From Caldilineae bacterium (lineage in GTDB: Bacteria; Chloroflexota; Anaerolineae; Epilineales; Epilineaceae), in NCBI GenBank assembly GCA_020634625.1, contig JACKBJ010000008.1, positions 1 to 64,000 on the forward strand: DNA of 64,000 bases. The letters are read 5' to 3'. Of this stretch, positions 1 through 7,096 are shown one piece after another. Position numbers and translations under genes: made by a program. The notes under the pieces are model-generated. The model did not search any database, had not been told where the DNA came from, and saw only the letters and a program-made list of their open reading frames with translations. Every line of letters starts with the position of its first letter. The first letter of the stretch is position 1.

Positions 1-61
1 GGCCTTCGACGCTCTTGAGCCGACGCTGCGTGGCGACCTTCTCGTCCGGGCTGATGTGCAT
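1..61 (-). CDS. CsoR-like metal-sensing repressor, N-terminal fragment (cut by window edge)
   Basis: A reverse-strand ATG at 59-61 opens a frame reading MHISPDEKVATQRRLKSVEG up to the window edge. The run RRLKSVEG matches the start of the CsoR/FrmR/RcnR (DUF156) all-helical repressor family, which usually reads RRLKRIEGQVRG here. Only 20 codons are visible, so the metal ligands (typically Cys-His-Cys in CsoR) cannot be checked. The gene lies just downstream of an operator-like CCCC/GGGG palindrome and of copper chaperone genes on the same strand. This supports an autoregulated Cu(I) sensor. Nickel or formaldehyde sensors of the same fold are possible alternatives. Confidence 0.6.
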   Translation of the reverse strand, partial: MHISPDEKVATQRRLKSVEG

Positions 62-86
62 GTGACGCGCTCCGTGGCCGGGTTCT

Positions 87-110
87 TACCCATCCCCCTG
101 GGGGGGGGTA
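87..110. promoter_or_regulatory. CsoR-type operator
   Basis: A 24-bp pseudo-palindrome starts TACCC and ends GGGTA with a C-run/G-run centre. Its reverse complement differs only at a few internal positions. This is the layout of CsoR operators (TACCC...GGGTA around a C/G core). It sits 26 bp upstream of the CsoR-like start at 61 and downstream of the HMA gene stop at 173, as expected for an autoregulatory site. Confidence 0.6.
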
Positions 111-172
111 TAAGCGTACCGGAGCCTGGCCCGTCGGTCAAGGACCGGACGCGAACCGCGCGGGGCGTCGGA

Positions 173-397
173 TCAGGCCGGCAGGCCCTTGAAGCCCGCT
201 CGCTCGATGGCCGACAGCAGCGTCTCGAGCGAGGTCTGGTGCGGATCGAAGGTCACCTCGGTCGTCGCCCGGGCGTAGGAGGTCGTGGCCTTCGCCACGC
301 CGGGCAGGTCCTCGAGCTCCCAGTCGATGCTCATGGCGCAGGAGCTGCAGTGCATGCCTTGGATCGAGAAGCGCTGCGTGATGTTCGGCTCACTCAT
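173..397 (-). CDS. Heavy-metal-associated (HMA) domain copper chaperone, CopZ-like
   Basis: This 74-residue protein is essentially one HMA ferredoxin-like fold. The metal loop GMHCSSC places Cys17 and Cys20 after the first strand, and a second half (ATTEVTFDP, AGFKGL) matches the family end. CopZ/Atx1-type proteins carry Cu(I) in the cytosol to membrane transporters. It overlaps the upstream TauE/SafE-like gene by 4 bp (ATGA), so the two are probably translated together. Length is normal for the family. Substrate preference (Cu versus other soft metals) is inferred from the neighbourhood. Confidence 0.88.
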   Translation of the reverse strand: MSEPNITQRFSIQGMHCSSCAMSIDWELEDLPGVAKATTSYARATTEVTFDPHQTSLETLLSAIERAGFKGLPA

Positions 398-1647
398 TGG
401 ACCACCTCGATGTTGCCACCGTACATGCCCATGCTGCAGGTGAACGGGATGACCGTGCCGGGCTCGGCCGGCGGCAGCTCGATGAGCTCCGTGCCGTCGA
501 CCGGCAGCATGCGTTCAATGCCCAGGCCCGGGATCAAGAAGGCGCGAACGCAGCCTTGGGCCTGCTCGCTGACCAGGCTGAGCCGGGTCGGGATGCCGGC
601 CTTGATCCGAACGCGGCTCGGCGAGTAGCTCGCCGTGCGCACCTGGATCTCGGCCGACTGGATGGCGGCGGCCGAGACCGGGTCGCCGAGCTGGGTCGCG
701 GTGACCGTTTCGCCGCCGAGACGCATGCCGCCATAACCGAGCAGCCTGGCACCCGCGTGGATCGACAGGCCGGCGATGGCGACGATGGCCAAGGCCGCCA
801 GCGGCCTGAAGGACCGGAAGGCCAGGCCGCTCAGCCGCGAAGCCGCGAAGCCGAGCACGAAGAAGAGCGGCGCGCTGCCCAGGGTGAAGACCGCCATGAT
901 CAACGCACCGCGCAGCGCGCTGTTCGAAGCGATCGCGAGCGCCTCCATGGCCAGCGTGACGCCGCAGGGAATGAACACCGTCAGGGCGCCCAGCAGCAAG
1001 GGGCTGCTGGCGCTGCCCTGTTTGGATCGTGCCCGAAGCAGGCGTTGCAGGGCCTTCGGCGGTCGGAACGCGATCAGCCGAAACAGCGGATGCAGATCGA
1101 ACATCTGGGCCACGACCATCAGCATGAACAGGCCGACGGCGATCATGAGCCAGGCCTGCAGGCCGATGGGGATCTTCGAGCCGACGAGGCCGAGGATCGC
1201 GCCGAGCAGGGTATAGGCCAGCAGCTTCGCGCCAAGGAAGAGGGTCACCGGCAGCAGCTGGGCGCGGATGGTGACCGCGCCGGCATGCCGCTCGACGGCC
1301 CGGGCGGCGATCGACGTCGCCAGCAGGCCGCCCTGCACCGCCACGCAGCTCAGCCCGCCGATCGATAGCCCGGTCAGAAAGACCAACCACAGGCTCGCAT
1401 CGGGGTCGGCGATCGCGATGCCGGCCTGGCTCGGCAGCGACAGGCCGCTGCTGGCGAGCCGAAAGCCCAGCGCGCTCAGCGCCGCTAGACCGGCGATCGC
1501 GGTCAGCGCAAGCCCGAAACGCCGATCGATCACGATGGACTTGGCTGTCGCGGACGGCGGGGCCGAAGCCCGTGTTTGCGGCTGCGCGAGCCGGCTCGGG
1601 GGCCGCTGGGAGGGTCGTCGGCGTCGGCTCTGGGACGGCTGGGACAT
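394..1647 (-). CDS. TauE/SafE (DsbD_2)-like membrane protein with C-terminal cupredoxin domain
   Basis: 417 residues. After a basic N-terminus there are about six to seven membrane segments (about 43-305). Two conserved landmarks of the SafE/UreH-like family are visible: GGLSC with Cys101 followed by VQGG, and IPCG with Cys228 followed by Glu235. A C-terminal cupredoxin-like domain (about 330-417) ends CSMGMYGG, with Cys404, Met406 and Met408 as likely copper ligands. Proteins of this build occur beside HMA chaperones and are thought to move copper across the membrane, often for cuproenzyme assembly. That role is inferred here. It is the first gene of an operon with the HMA gene, driven by the operator/promoter at 1715-1748. 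Confidence 0.8.
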   Translation of the reverse strand: MSQPSQSRRRRPSQRPPSRLAQPQTRASAPPSATAKSIVIDRRFGLALTAIAGLAALSALGFRLASSGLSLPSQAGIAIADPDASLWLVFLTGLSIGGLSCVAVQGGLLATSIAARAVERHAGAVTIRAQLLPVTLFLGAKLLAYTLLGAILGLVGSKIPIGLQAWLMIAVGLFMLMVVAQMFDLHPLFRLIAFRPPKALQRLLRARSKQGSASSPLLLGALTVFIPCGVTLAMEALAIASNSALRGALIMAVFTLGSAPLFFVLGFAASRLSGLAFRSFRPLAALAIVAIAGLSIHAGARLLGYGGMRLGGETVTATQLGDPVSAAAIQSAEIQVRTASYSPSRVRIKAGIPTRLSLVSEQAQGCVRAFLIPGLGIERMLPVDGTELIELPPAEPGTVIPFTCSMGMYGGNIEVVQ

Positions 1648-1714
1648 CCTTCCTCCAACGATGGGCGAGCACGGCCGGAATGCGGTTCGGTCGAGCGATC
1701 TCTGCAGGCATCGC

Positions 1715-1732
1715 TACTACATTATCGTAGTA
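1715..1732. promoter_or_regulatory. TACTAC-N6-GTAGTA operator 1 of 3
   Basis: TACTACATTATCGTAGTA is a perfect 6+6 inverted repeat. The same arms occur at 1870-1887 and 6031-6048, each in front of a copper-related operon. The form resembles BlaI/MecI/CopY winged-helix repressor operators (TACA/TGTA core). That regulator assignment is inference, and no such regulator gene is in the window. Confidence 0.7.
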
Positions 1733-1748
1733 CATCACCCAGCGTCAA
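1715..1748 (-). promoter_or_regulatory. Promoter of the TauE/SafE-HMA operon
   Basis: On the minus strand, TTGACG (1748-1743) is followed after 16 nt by GATAAT (1726-1721), a 5/6 plus 5/6 match to the sigma-70 consensus. The -10 box lies inside the palindrome at 1715-1732, so a repressor bound there would block RNA polymerase. Start codon is 74 nt downstream at 1647. Confidence 0.6.
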
Positions 1749-1869
1749 GAGGCCCACGCGCATGCTCATCGGAGCCTCATCTCGAGCCCGTCGGATCGAC
1801 CGTCCGACGCGGGCGGTCACCCGGCTGGGGACGCGGACGCACTCCGGCTTGGTCTCGCGTGGGCGCGCC

Positions 1870-1887
1870 TACTACAATTTTGTAGTA
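1870..1887. promoter_or_regulatory. TACTAC-N6-GTAGTA operator 2 of 3, overlapping a -10 box
   Basis: TACTACAATTTTGTAGTA has 8-bp arms (TACTACAA/TTGTAGTA). It contains TACAAT (1873-1878), a good -10 box, 18 nt after a weak -35 TTGGTC (1849-1854), pointing at the lipoprotein gene at 1953. The 305-bp gap 1648-1952 is thus a divergent regulatory region with two operators. I see nothing else in it. Confidence 0.68.
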
Positions 1888-1952
1888 TTCCTGTGCCGCG
1901 CCCGCCTCGCGCGGGGGTGGCTCCGTTCCAACCGTATGGAGAGAGTCAGATC

Positions 1953-2468
1953 ATGCGCAACTTCGCACCCAAGTCCGGCCTGCTGCGACCGCTTGCCCTC
2001 GCCGCCCTGCTCGGCAGCTCGTTGGCCCTGGCGGCCTGCGGTGGCGCCGAGACCGGCGACGAGGCGGCCGAGTCGGCTGTCGAGGAGTCGATCAGCGAGG
2101 AGATGCCGGCCGGCGACGAGGCCGACGTCGAGGAGGCGGTGGTCGAGGAGGACGCCGCCGAGGAGGCCGACACGGCCATGGAAGACGAGCCGATGGCCGC
2201 CGGGGATATCTTCGTCGTCGATCGCAGCCAGATGGCCGACGAAGCCTGCCATGCCATGGACAACACCATCATGGGCAACTGCTCGGACGAGGACATCGAC
2301 GCGCAGATCGCCGACATGGGCCTCGACCGCAGCGAGGTGATCCTGGTCGACATGCAGACCATGTCCGACCAGGCCTGCCACACGATGGACAACGTGATCA
2401 TGGGGACCTGCAGCGAAGACGAGATCAGCAGCTTCGCCGCCGAGATCCGCGCCAGCCGCGAGAACTAG
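1953..2468 (+). CDS. Copper-regulon lipoprotein with two CHxM...MGxCS modules
   Basis: 171 residues. The ATG at 1953 follows GGAGAG (1939-1944) and begins a lipoprotein signal with lipobox LALAAC (Cys29). An earlier in-frame ATG at 1893 would bury the signal peptide. Residues 30-82 are an acidic Glu/Asp/Ala linker. Then come two copies of a ~35-residue module: Cys99-His100, Met102, Met107, Cys110 and Cys142-His143, Met145, Met150, Cys153. Each is preceded by a [IV]xVD strand-like stretch and followed by an acidic helix. I know no named family for this. The soft-metal ligand pattern and the operator suggest an exported copper-binding protein. The same module occurs in the oxidase at 2618-4756 and the cupredoxin at 4828-5736. 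Confidence 0.8.
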   Translation: MRNFAPKSGLLRPLALAALLGSSLALAACGGAETGDEAAESAVEESISEEMPAGDEADVEEAVVEEDAAEEADTAMEDEPMAAGDIFVVDRSQMADEACHAMDNTIMGNCSDEDIDAQIADMGLDRSEVILVDMQTMSDQACHTMDNVIMGTCSEDEISSFAAEIRASREN

Positions 2469-2523
2469 GCGTTGCGGCCCGCCCCGCGGCGCGGAGCGGG
2501 CACGCGGCGCGACGCAAAAAGAG

Positions 2524-2554
2524 CGGGCCCTGGTCCCCTGTGGACCGGGGCCCG
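2524..2554. terminator. Bidirectional intrinsic terminator
   Basis: A 13-bp GC stem (2524-2536 with 2542-2554, one T-G wobble) encloses a 5-nt loop. It is flanked by AAAAAGAG on the left and GTTTG on the right. It lies between the convergent lipoprotein and multicopper oxidase genes. Confidence 0.8.
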
Positions 2555-2617
2555 TTTGCAGGCGGCGTCCTCGACGGGCCCGCTCGAGCCCTGCGAGACC
2601 CGTCGGCGTGGGACCCG

Positions 2618-4756
2618 TCAGTCGACCACCGTGAACTGGAACATCATCCCCGACTCGAGGTGCTCGGCGATGTGGCAGTGCACCATCCACGCACCGGGAT
2701 TGGTGACCTCCATCAGCAGATCGACCGTCGAGCCGATCGGCACCAGGACGGTGTCCTTCCAGACGCGGTTGGCCAGCGGCTCGCCATCGAGGGCGATGGT
2801 GACGAAGCGCTGGCCGTGGATGTGAATCGGATGCTGCATCGGGTGCTGGCTGCCGGGATCGTTGAAGATGCGGATCTTGACGATGTCGCCGACCCGGAAG
2901 ACGTAGGCCACCTGACCGTTCTCGGCGCCCGAGTCGCGGTCGCGGATGATCCAGCGCACATCCTGGCCGCCCAAGGATTGCCGGTTGGCGGCCAGCATGT
3001 CGTCCTCGAACTCGATGCGCCCGTGTGCCGCTCCGGCGTCCGCGTGCAGGCCGGCTTCCGTGTCGTCGGCGTGCGCGTCGGAATCCGCGTCGTCGGCATG
3101 CTCGGCGTCGGGCCGGCCCGTGCCCGATTCGGGCTCGGGCGCTGCCGCGGCCGAAGCGCCGGTGCTGGACACCAGGCCCGGCACGTCGACGTCCAGCTCG
3201 AGCACGATGTCCGGCTCGCGATCGAAATGAGTTGCGAACTGGGCGATGTCGCGCGTCACCGCGCTGTTGTAGCGGCTGAAGCCGAACTGGGTCGCGGCTT
3301 CTCCGCGCGCCTGCGAGCTGCCGCGCGCCGTGATGGCGCCCAGCACGTAGTCACGGTCCGTGCTGCGGTGCACCAGTCGATGCTCGCCGGGCCTGTCGAA
3401 GCGCACGTCGACCGTGTAGCGCTCCGCTGGCGCGATCAGCACCTCGTCGACGAAGGTCTCGACCTCGTAGCGGCTCAGATCGCTGCCGACCAGGCGCATC
3501 GTGGCGTCCTCGAAGGCCAGGCGAAAGGGACGCACGTTGGCGACGTTGGCGATGTGGAAGCGCACCACCTCGCCCGGGGCCACCGTCAGGCGATAGTCCG
3601 GTTCGCCGTTGATCAGCAGGCGGTTGCCGAAGCGGCCCATGATCGCGAAGTTGGCGTGCGTCCTGCCGTATGCGACGTTGTCGTCGGCCTCGAGCAAGAG
3701 GTCGTCGAGGATCAGGACCTCCTCATGGTCGGCGGGCAGGTAGTAGCGCGAGTCGGCCGGCTCGACGACGATGACGCCATACAGGCCGGCGTCCTGCTGG
3801 ATGTCCTCGCGCACGTGCGGGTGGTACCAGAACACGCCCGGGTCGGGAAAGCGCAGCGTATAGGTGTGCTCGCCGCCCGGCATCACGGCTGGCTGCGTGA
3901 CGCCGGGCACGCCGTCGTCGGCGTTGTCGTGCCGCAGGCCATGCCAGTGGATGGTGGTGGGCATGTCGATGGCGTTGCGGAAGCGAACCGTGATCCGATC
4001 CCCCTCCTGGACGCGGAGCAGTGGCCCGGGGATCATGCCGTTATAGCCATAGCCGCTAAGGGTCGTGTCACCCACCTGCCAGCGGACGGGACGGGCATCC
4101 ATCTCGATCCGCGCCCCGTCCTTCAGGTCGAGCGCCTCGCTGGGTCTGCGCGCCGACCGATCGGGGTCGACCAGTCCCTGGCCCGGCACGAAGCCGGCCT
4201 CGGACTCGCGCTCGCCCGACCTCGCGTCGCCGCGCTGGGTCCGGAGATCGGCGGCGACCTGCCGGACATCGGCTTCCGAGCAATCGCCCATCACGATGTC
4301 GAACATGGCATGGCAGGGCAGGTCCGCCATGGCGCCGAGGTCGACCGTGATGCCCTCGTCGGCCAGCTCCGCCAGCAGATCGGGGTCGATTCCCGGCGCC
4401 TTCGACAGGTCGACCCCGGCGCCGGGGTCGACCTCCGCCGCATCGGCGGTGGCGGACGCCCGTTCGCGTCGGGCGAGAACCTGAGCGGTCAGCCGCAGCA
4501 GGTCCTCGTCGGAACAGTCGCCCATGATCGTCTCGCCCATCGCATGGCAGCGAAACTCGGTCATCTGTTCGGTGTCGATGGTGATGCCGAGCGCGGCGGC
4601 CGTCGCCCGCGGGTCGGGCGGCGTCTCGGTCGCGTCCAGGTTGCTCGGGGCGCGACAGGCGCCCAGGATCAGACCGAGCGCCAGGCCGGCCAGCGGCCGC
4701 AGCCCGGCGGACGCCGCTCGATGCGAGCGCCGTCGCGTGTTGCCTTCAACCGTCAT
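2618..4756 (-). CDS. Multicopper oxidase lipoprotein with two N-terminal CHxM modules
   Basis: 712 residues with lipobox LILGAC (Cys34). Two copies of the unknown copper-regulon module come first (Cys70-His71/Met73/Met78/Cys81 and Cys148-His149/Met151/Met156/Cys159). A three-cupredoxin multicopper oxidase follows (about 215-712). All four copper motifs are intact: HWHG (270-273), HPH (312-314), HPIHIHG (642-648) and HCHIAEHLESGM (from 693), giving type 1, 2 and 3 ligands including Met704. Such enzymes oxidise Cu(I), phenols or metals using O2. A cuprous oxidase role in the envelope fits the context. A His/Asp/Ala-rich insertion at about 525-585 is unusual. It is third in the operon after the HMA and blue-copper genes. 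Confidence 0.92.
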   Translation of the reverse strand: MTVEGNTRRRSHRAASAGLRPLAGLALGLILGACRAPSNLDATETPPDPRATAAALGITIDTEQMTEFRCHAMGETIMGDCSDEDLLRLTAQVLARRERASATADAAEVDPGAGVDLSKAPGIDPDLLAELADEGITVDLGAMADLPCHAMFDIVMGDCSEADVRQVAADLRTQRGDARSGERESEAGFVPGQGLVDPDRSARRPSEALDLKDGARIEMDARPVRWQVGDTTLSGYGYNGMIPGPLLRVQEGDRITVRFRNAIDMPTTIHWHGLRHDNADDGVPGVTQPAVMPGGEHTYTLRFPDPGVFWYHPHVREDIQQDAGLYGVIVVEPADSRYYLPADHEEVLILDDLLLEADDNVAYGRTHANFAIMGRFGNRLLINGEPDYRLTVAPGEVVRFHIANVANVRPFRLAFEDATMRLVGSDLSRYEVETFVDEVLIAPAERYTVDVRFDRPGEHRLVHRSTDRDYVLGAITARGSSQARGEAATQFGFSRYNSAVTRDIAQFATHFDREPDIVLELDVDVPGLVSSTGASAAAAPEPESGTGRPDAEHADDADSDAHADDTEAGLHADAGAAHGRIEFEDDMLAANRQSLGGQDVRWIIRDRDSGAENGQVAYVFRVGDIVKIRIFNDPGSQHPMQHPIHIHGQRFVTIALDGEPLANRVWKDTVLVPIGSTVDLLMEVTNPGAWMVHCHIAEHLESGMMFQFTVVD

Positions 4757-4827
4757 GCCTGTGCTCCCCGTGTGGCGCGTCTTGCTGCGCCGCCGGGCGC
4801 GTGGAAGCCCGACGACCGTCGATCCGA

Positions 4828-5736
4828 TCAGCCGTCGCCCTCGGCCGCCCCGTCGTCGGCCGAATCGTCGCCCATCATGCCCGGGCCCATCGCCGGGTCG
4901 GCATGGTCGTCGGCGGCCGCGTCGTCGTGCATGTCGGCCGCGTCGTCGTGCATGTCCATCATGCCCCCAGCGCCCTCGCCGCCCAGGATCTCCTCCTTGA
5001 GCCGGGCGATGTCCTCCTCGGAGCAGTCGCCCATGATGGTGGTGCCCATGGCGTGACAGGCCATGCCGGGCATCGACTCGGTGTCGACCACGATGTCGGC
5101 TTCGGTCAGCGGCTGGGCCTCGCCGACCACGTCGATGGGCAGCAGCATCCCGCCCTCGAGGTGCCCGGCGATGTGGCAGGCCAGCTCGTAGGCGCCCGGG
5201 CGGGCAAAGACGAAGTCGCGGGTGACCGTCGTGCCGCCCAGCAGCTCGCCACCGCCGGCCAGCAAGACCTCGCCGCCGTGGGCGTGATCGCCCATGGCGC
5301 TGTGCATGTCGCCGCCCATGGCGAGCATCTCCTCGGAGGTGCCGCGCGGCAGGATCCGCAGCTCGTGGCTGAGGACGCCGGTGTTGGCGATGACGAAGCG
5401 ATAGGTCGTGCCGGTGGTGAAGGTCAGGATCGGCGAGGCGATGGCGAACTCGCCGAGGTCGAGGTCGACCAGCACCGCGCCGTCGTCGGCCACCGCCAGC
5501 TTGCCCTGCCCGCTCTCGATCGGCGCTTCGGTCGCCAGGACGGCCTCCGTCGCGTCGGCCGAAGCCGGTGCCGCTTCGCGCGTCGGCAGGATCGGCTCGG
5601 CCATCGGGCCGCAGGCGGCCAGGCCGACGAGCATCGTCGTCAGGGCGGTCAGGGCCAAGGGGCCGGCCAGACGACCGGAGCGCGCCAGGCTGCTTCGGGT
5701 CGCGTTGGGGCTCGGCTGGACGGAGGGATCGGTCAC
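4828..5736 (-). CDS. Blue-copper (cupredoxin) lipoprotein with one CHxM module and Met/His/Asp tail
   Basis: 302 residues. Lipobox GLAAC places the lipidated cysteine at 42. A cupredoxin domain spans about 78-205 with a complete type 1 site: His124 (SHEL), Cys187, His192 and Met197 in CHIAGHLEGGM. A Met/His-rich loop (about 136-153) interrupts it. Next is one copy of the unknown module (Cys227-His228, Met230, Met235, Cys238), then a tail rich in Met, His and Asp (258-302). It probably shuttles electrons or copper at the outer face of the membrane, perhaps to the oxidase encoded 71 bp downstream. Function is inferred from ligands and operon. Confidence 0.87.
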   Translation of the reverse strand: MTDPSVQPSPNATRSSLARSGRLAGPLALTALTTMLVGLAACGPMAEPILPTREAAPASADATEAVLATEAPIESGQGKLAVADDGAVLVDLDLGEFAIASPILTFTTGTTYRFVIANTGVLSHELRILPRGTSEEMLAMGGDMHSAMGDHAHGGEVLLAGGGELLGGTTVTRDFVFARPGAYELACHIAGHLEGGMLLPIDVVGEAQPLTEADIVVDTESMPGMACHAMGTTIMGDCSEEDIARLKEEILGGEGAGGMMDMHDDAADMHDDAAADDHADPAMGPGMMGDDSADDGAAEGDG

Positions 5737-5791
5737 GCGCTGTCTCCTCGATGGGTGCCGCTCGGCGAGCAGCCGGGATGGATGCCGCGGC

Positions 5792-6004
5792 TCATGCCGG
5801 GTCGGGCGGGTAGTCCCATTCGGTCATGCAGGCCACGATGGCCTCGAGGTCGGCCGGCGGCGCGTAGTCGATCGTGACCGTCTTGGCCTCGATGTCGCCG
5901 ACGATCTCACCGACGCCGGCCACTTCCTCCTTGACCACCCGCTGGATGGTCATGACGCAATGGCCACAGCTGATCTTCGGTACATGCAGGGTAACCTGGC
6001 TCAT
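5792..6004 (-). CDS. Second HMA-domain metallochaperone
   Basis: 70 residues from the ATG at 6004. A longer upstream reading from 6094 would run across the operator and is unlikely. HMA fold with the metal loop KISCGHC (Cys13, Cys16). The His between the cysteines differs from the CSSC loop of the HMA protein at 173-397, so the two chaperones may differ in affinity or partner. It is the first gene of the operon leading into the cupredoxin and the multicopper oxidase. Its promoter carries the shared palindrome at 6031-6048, which places the oxidase operon in the same regulon as the TauE/SafE operon. Confidence 0.85.
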   Translation of the reverse strand: MSQVTLHVPKISCGHCVMTIQRVVKEEVAGVGEIVGDIEAKTVTIDYAPPADLEAIVACMTEWDYPPDPA

Positions 6005-6030
6005 GGCGAATCTCCTGATGGCGGATGACT

Positions 6031-6048
6031 TACTACGCAATCGTAGTA
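6031..6048. promoter_or_regulatory. TACTAC-N6-GTAGTA operator 3 of 3
   Basis: TACTACGCAATCGTAGTA has 7-bp perfect arms. On the minus strand it holds a possible -10 TACGAT (6045-6040), 17 nt from TTGCTC (6068-6063). It lies 27 nt upstream of the HMA start at 6004 and controls the HMA-cupredoxin-oxidase operon. Confidence 0.68.
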
Positions 6049-6121
6049 CGCTGACGACAGGCGAGCAAGCCCCGACGGCGGCGCAGGGGGTCACGGGGCC
6101 AGATGGCGACGGCCGCCCGAG

Positions 6122-7069
6122 CTAGGGGATCGGGGCGCCGCTTCGGTCGGGACCACCGGCCCGCGGCTTGCCTTCGCGCGGGTTGTAGTACAGGCGTTGG
6201 GTGGGATAGGCCAGATCGATGCCGGGCTCCTCGGCGAGGGCGTCCAGCAGGGCTTCGACCACGCGTTCCTCGCTGCCCCGCCGACCACGGATCGGGACCA
6301 GGTAGCGGGCGGTCAAGCCGACGCCGCTGGCGTCGAGCCAGGTGTAGACCTTGGGGGTGAGCGTGCCGGCGGCGATCAAGAAGCGCGCCGTGCCGCGACG
6401 CAGCTGCGACTCCGCATCCGCCGGCGCCGTGCCCGCCTCGGCCTCGACGATCCGCTCGAGGATGGCCTTGGCGCGACGCCAGTCGCTCTCGAAGGTGACC
6501 AGCACCTCGATCTCGTTCCAGAGGTGGCCGAATCCCTGGCTGTAGTTGAAGATCGGCGACTGGAACACGCGGCCGTTGGGTACGTGGATCAAGCGTCCGC
6601 TGCTCTGCTCGGCGCCCACCCGGTTGCCGATCTCCATCATCGTGAAGGCGAAGATCCGCAGGTCGACCACATCGCCCTTGAAGCCGTCGATCTCGATGCG
6701 ATCACCGACGGCGAAGGGCTTGCGCGCGAGGATGAAGGCCCAGCCGGCCAGGTGGGTGACGGGGTCCTTCAAGGCGATCGCCAGGCCGGCCGAGAGCAGG
6801 CCGAGGTAGGTCACCAGGTTCGACAGGCCGCCGATCCAGATCGGACCGACGATGGCCAGCGCCAATCCGAGGGCGATCCAGCCGCTGAGCTTGCGCCAGC
6901 GATAGCGCTGCTGGGCCGTCAGGTCCTGGGCTTCGGCGAAGCGCAGCAGGAGATGCCGCGCCAGGAGCAGCGCCAACAGGACGACCAGCGTCTCGGCCGG
7001 CCGGCGCAGCGCGGTCAGCGGCAGCGCGTCGTAGCGCTCGGAGAGCAGGCGGGTCAAGGATTCGGGCAT
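6122..7069 (-). CDS. Small-conductance mechanosensitive channel (MscS family)
   Basis: 315 residues. Three membrane segments lie in the first ~120 residues. The pore-lining helix is glycine/alanine-rich (TYLGLLSAGLAIALKDP) and is followed by the MscS beta domain signature (KPFAVGDRIEIDGFKGDVVDL, then HVPNGRVFQSPIFNYS). MscS channels open under membrane tension and release solutes during osmotic downshock. The C-terminal cytoplasmic vestibule is present and total length is normal for a three-TM MscS. It lies upstream of the copper operon on the same strand, but the operator-bearing promoter between them argues for separate transcription. Confidence 0.9.
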   Translation of the reverse strand: MPESLTRLLSERYDALPLTALRRPAETLVVLLALLLARHLLLRFAEAQDLTAQQRYRWRKLSGWIALGLALAIVGPIWIGGLSNLVTYLGLLSAGLAIALKDPVTHLAGWAFILARKPFAVGDRIEIDGFKGDVVDLRIFAFTMMEIGNRVGAEQSSGRLIHVPNGRVFQSPIFNYSQGFGHLWNEIEVLVTFESDWRRAKAILERIVEAEAGTAPADAESQLRRGTARFLIAAGTLTPKVYTWLDASGVGLTARYLVPIRGRRGSEERVVEALLDALAEEPGIDLAYPTQRLYYNPREGKPRAGGPDRSGAPIP

Positions 7070-7096
7070 GTTGCCGAAATGGTAGCCCAGCGGCAG

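Noticed and set aside
96..109. C-run/G-run near 100 as an assembly homopolymer error
   Set aside because: The run is the core of a palindrome with TACCC/GGGTA arms placed as a CsoR operator should be, so a biological reason is more likely.
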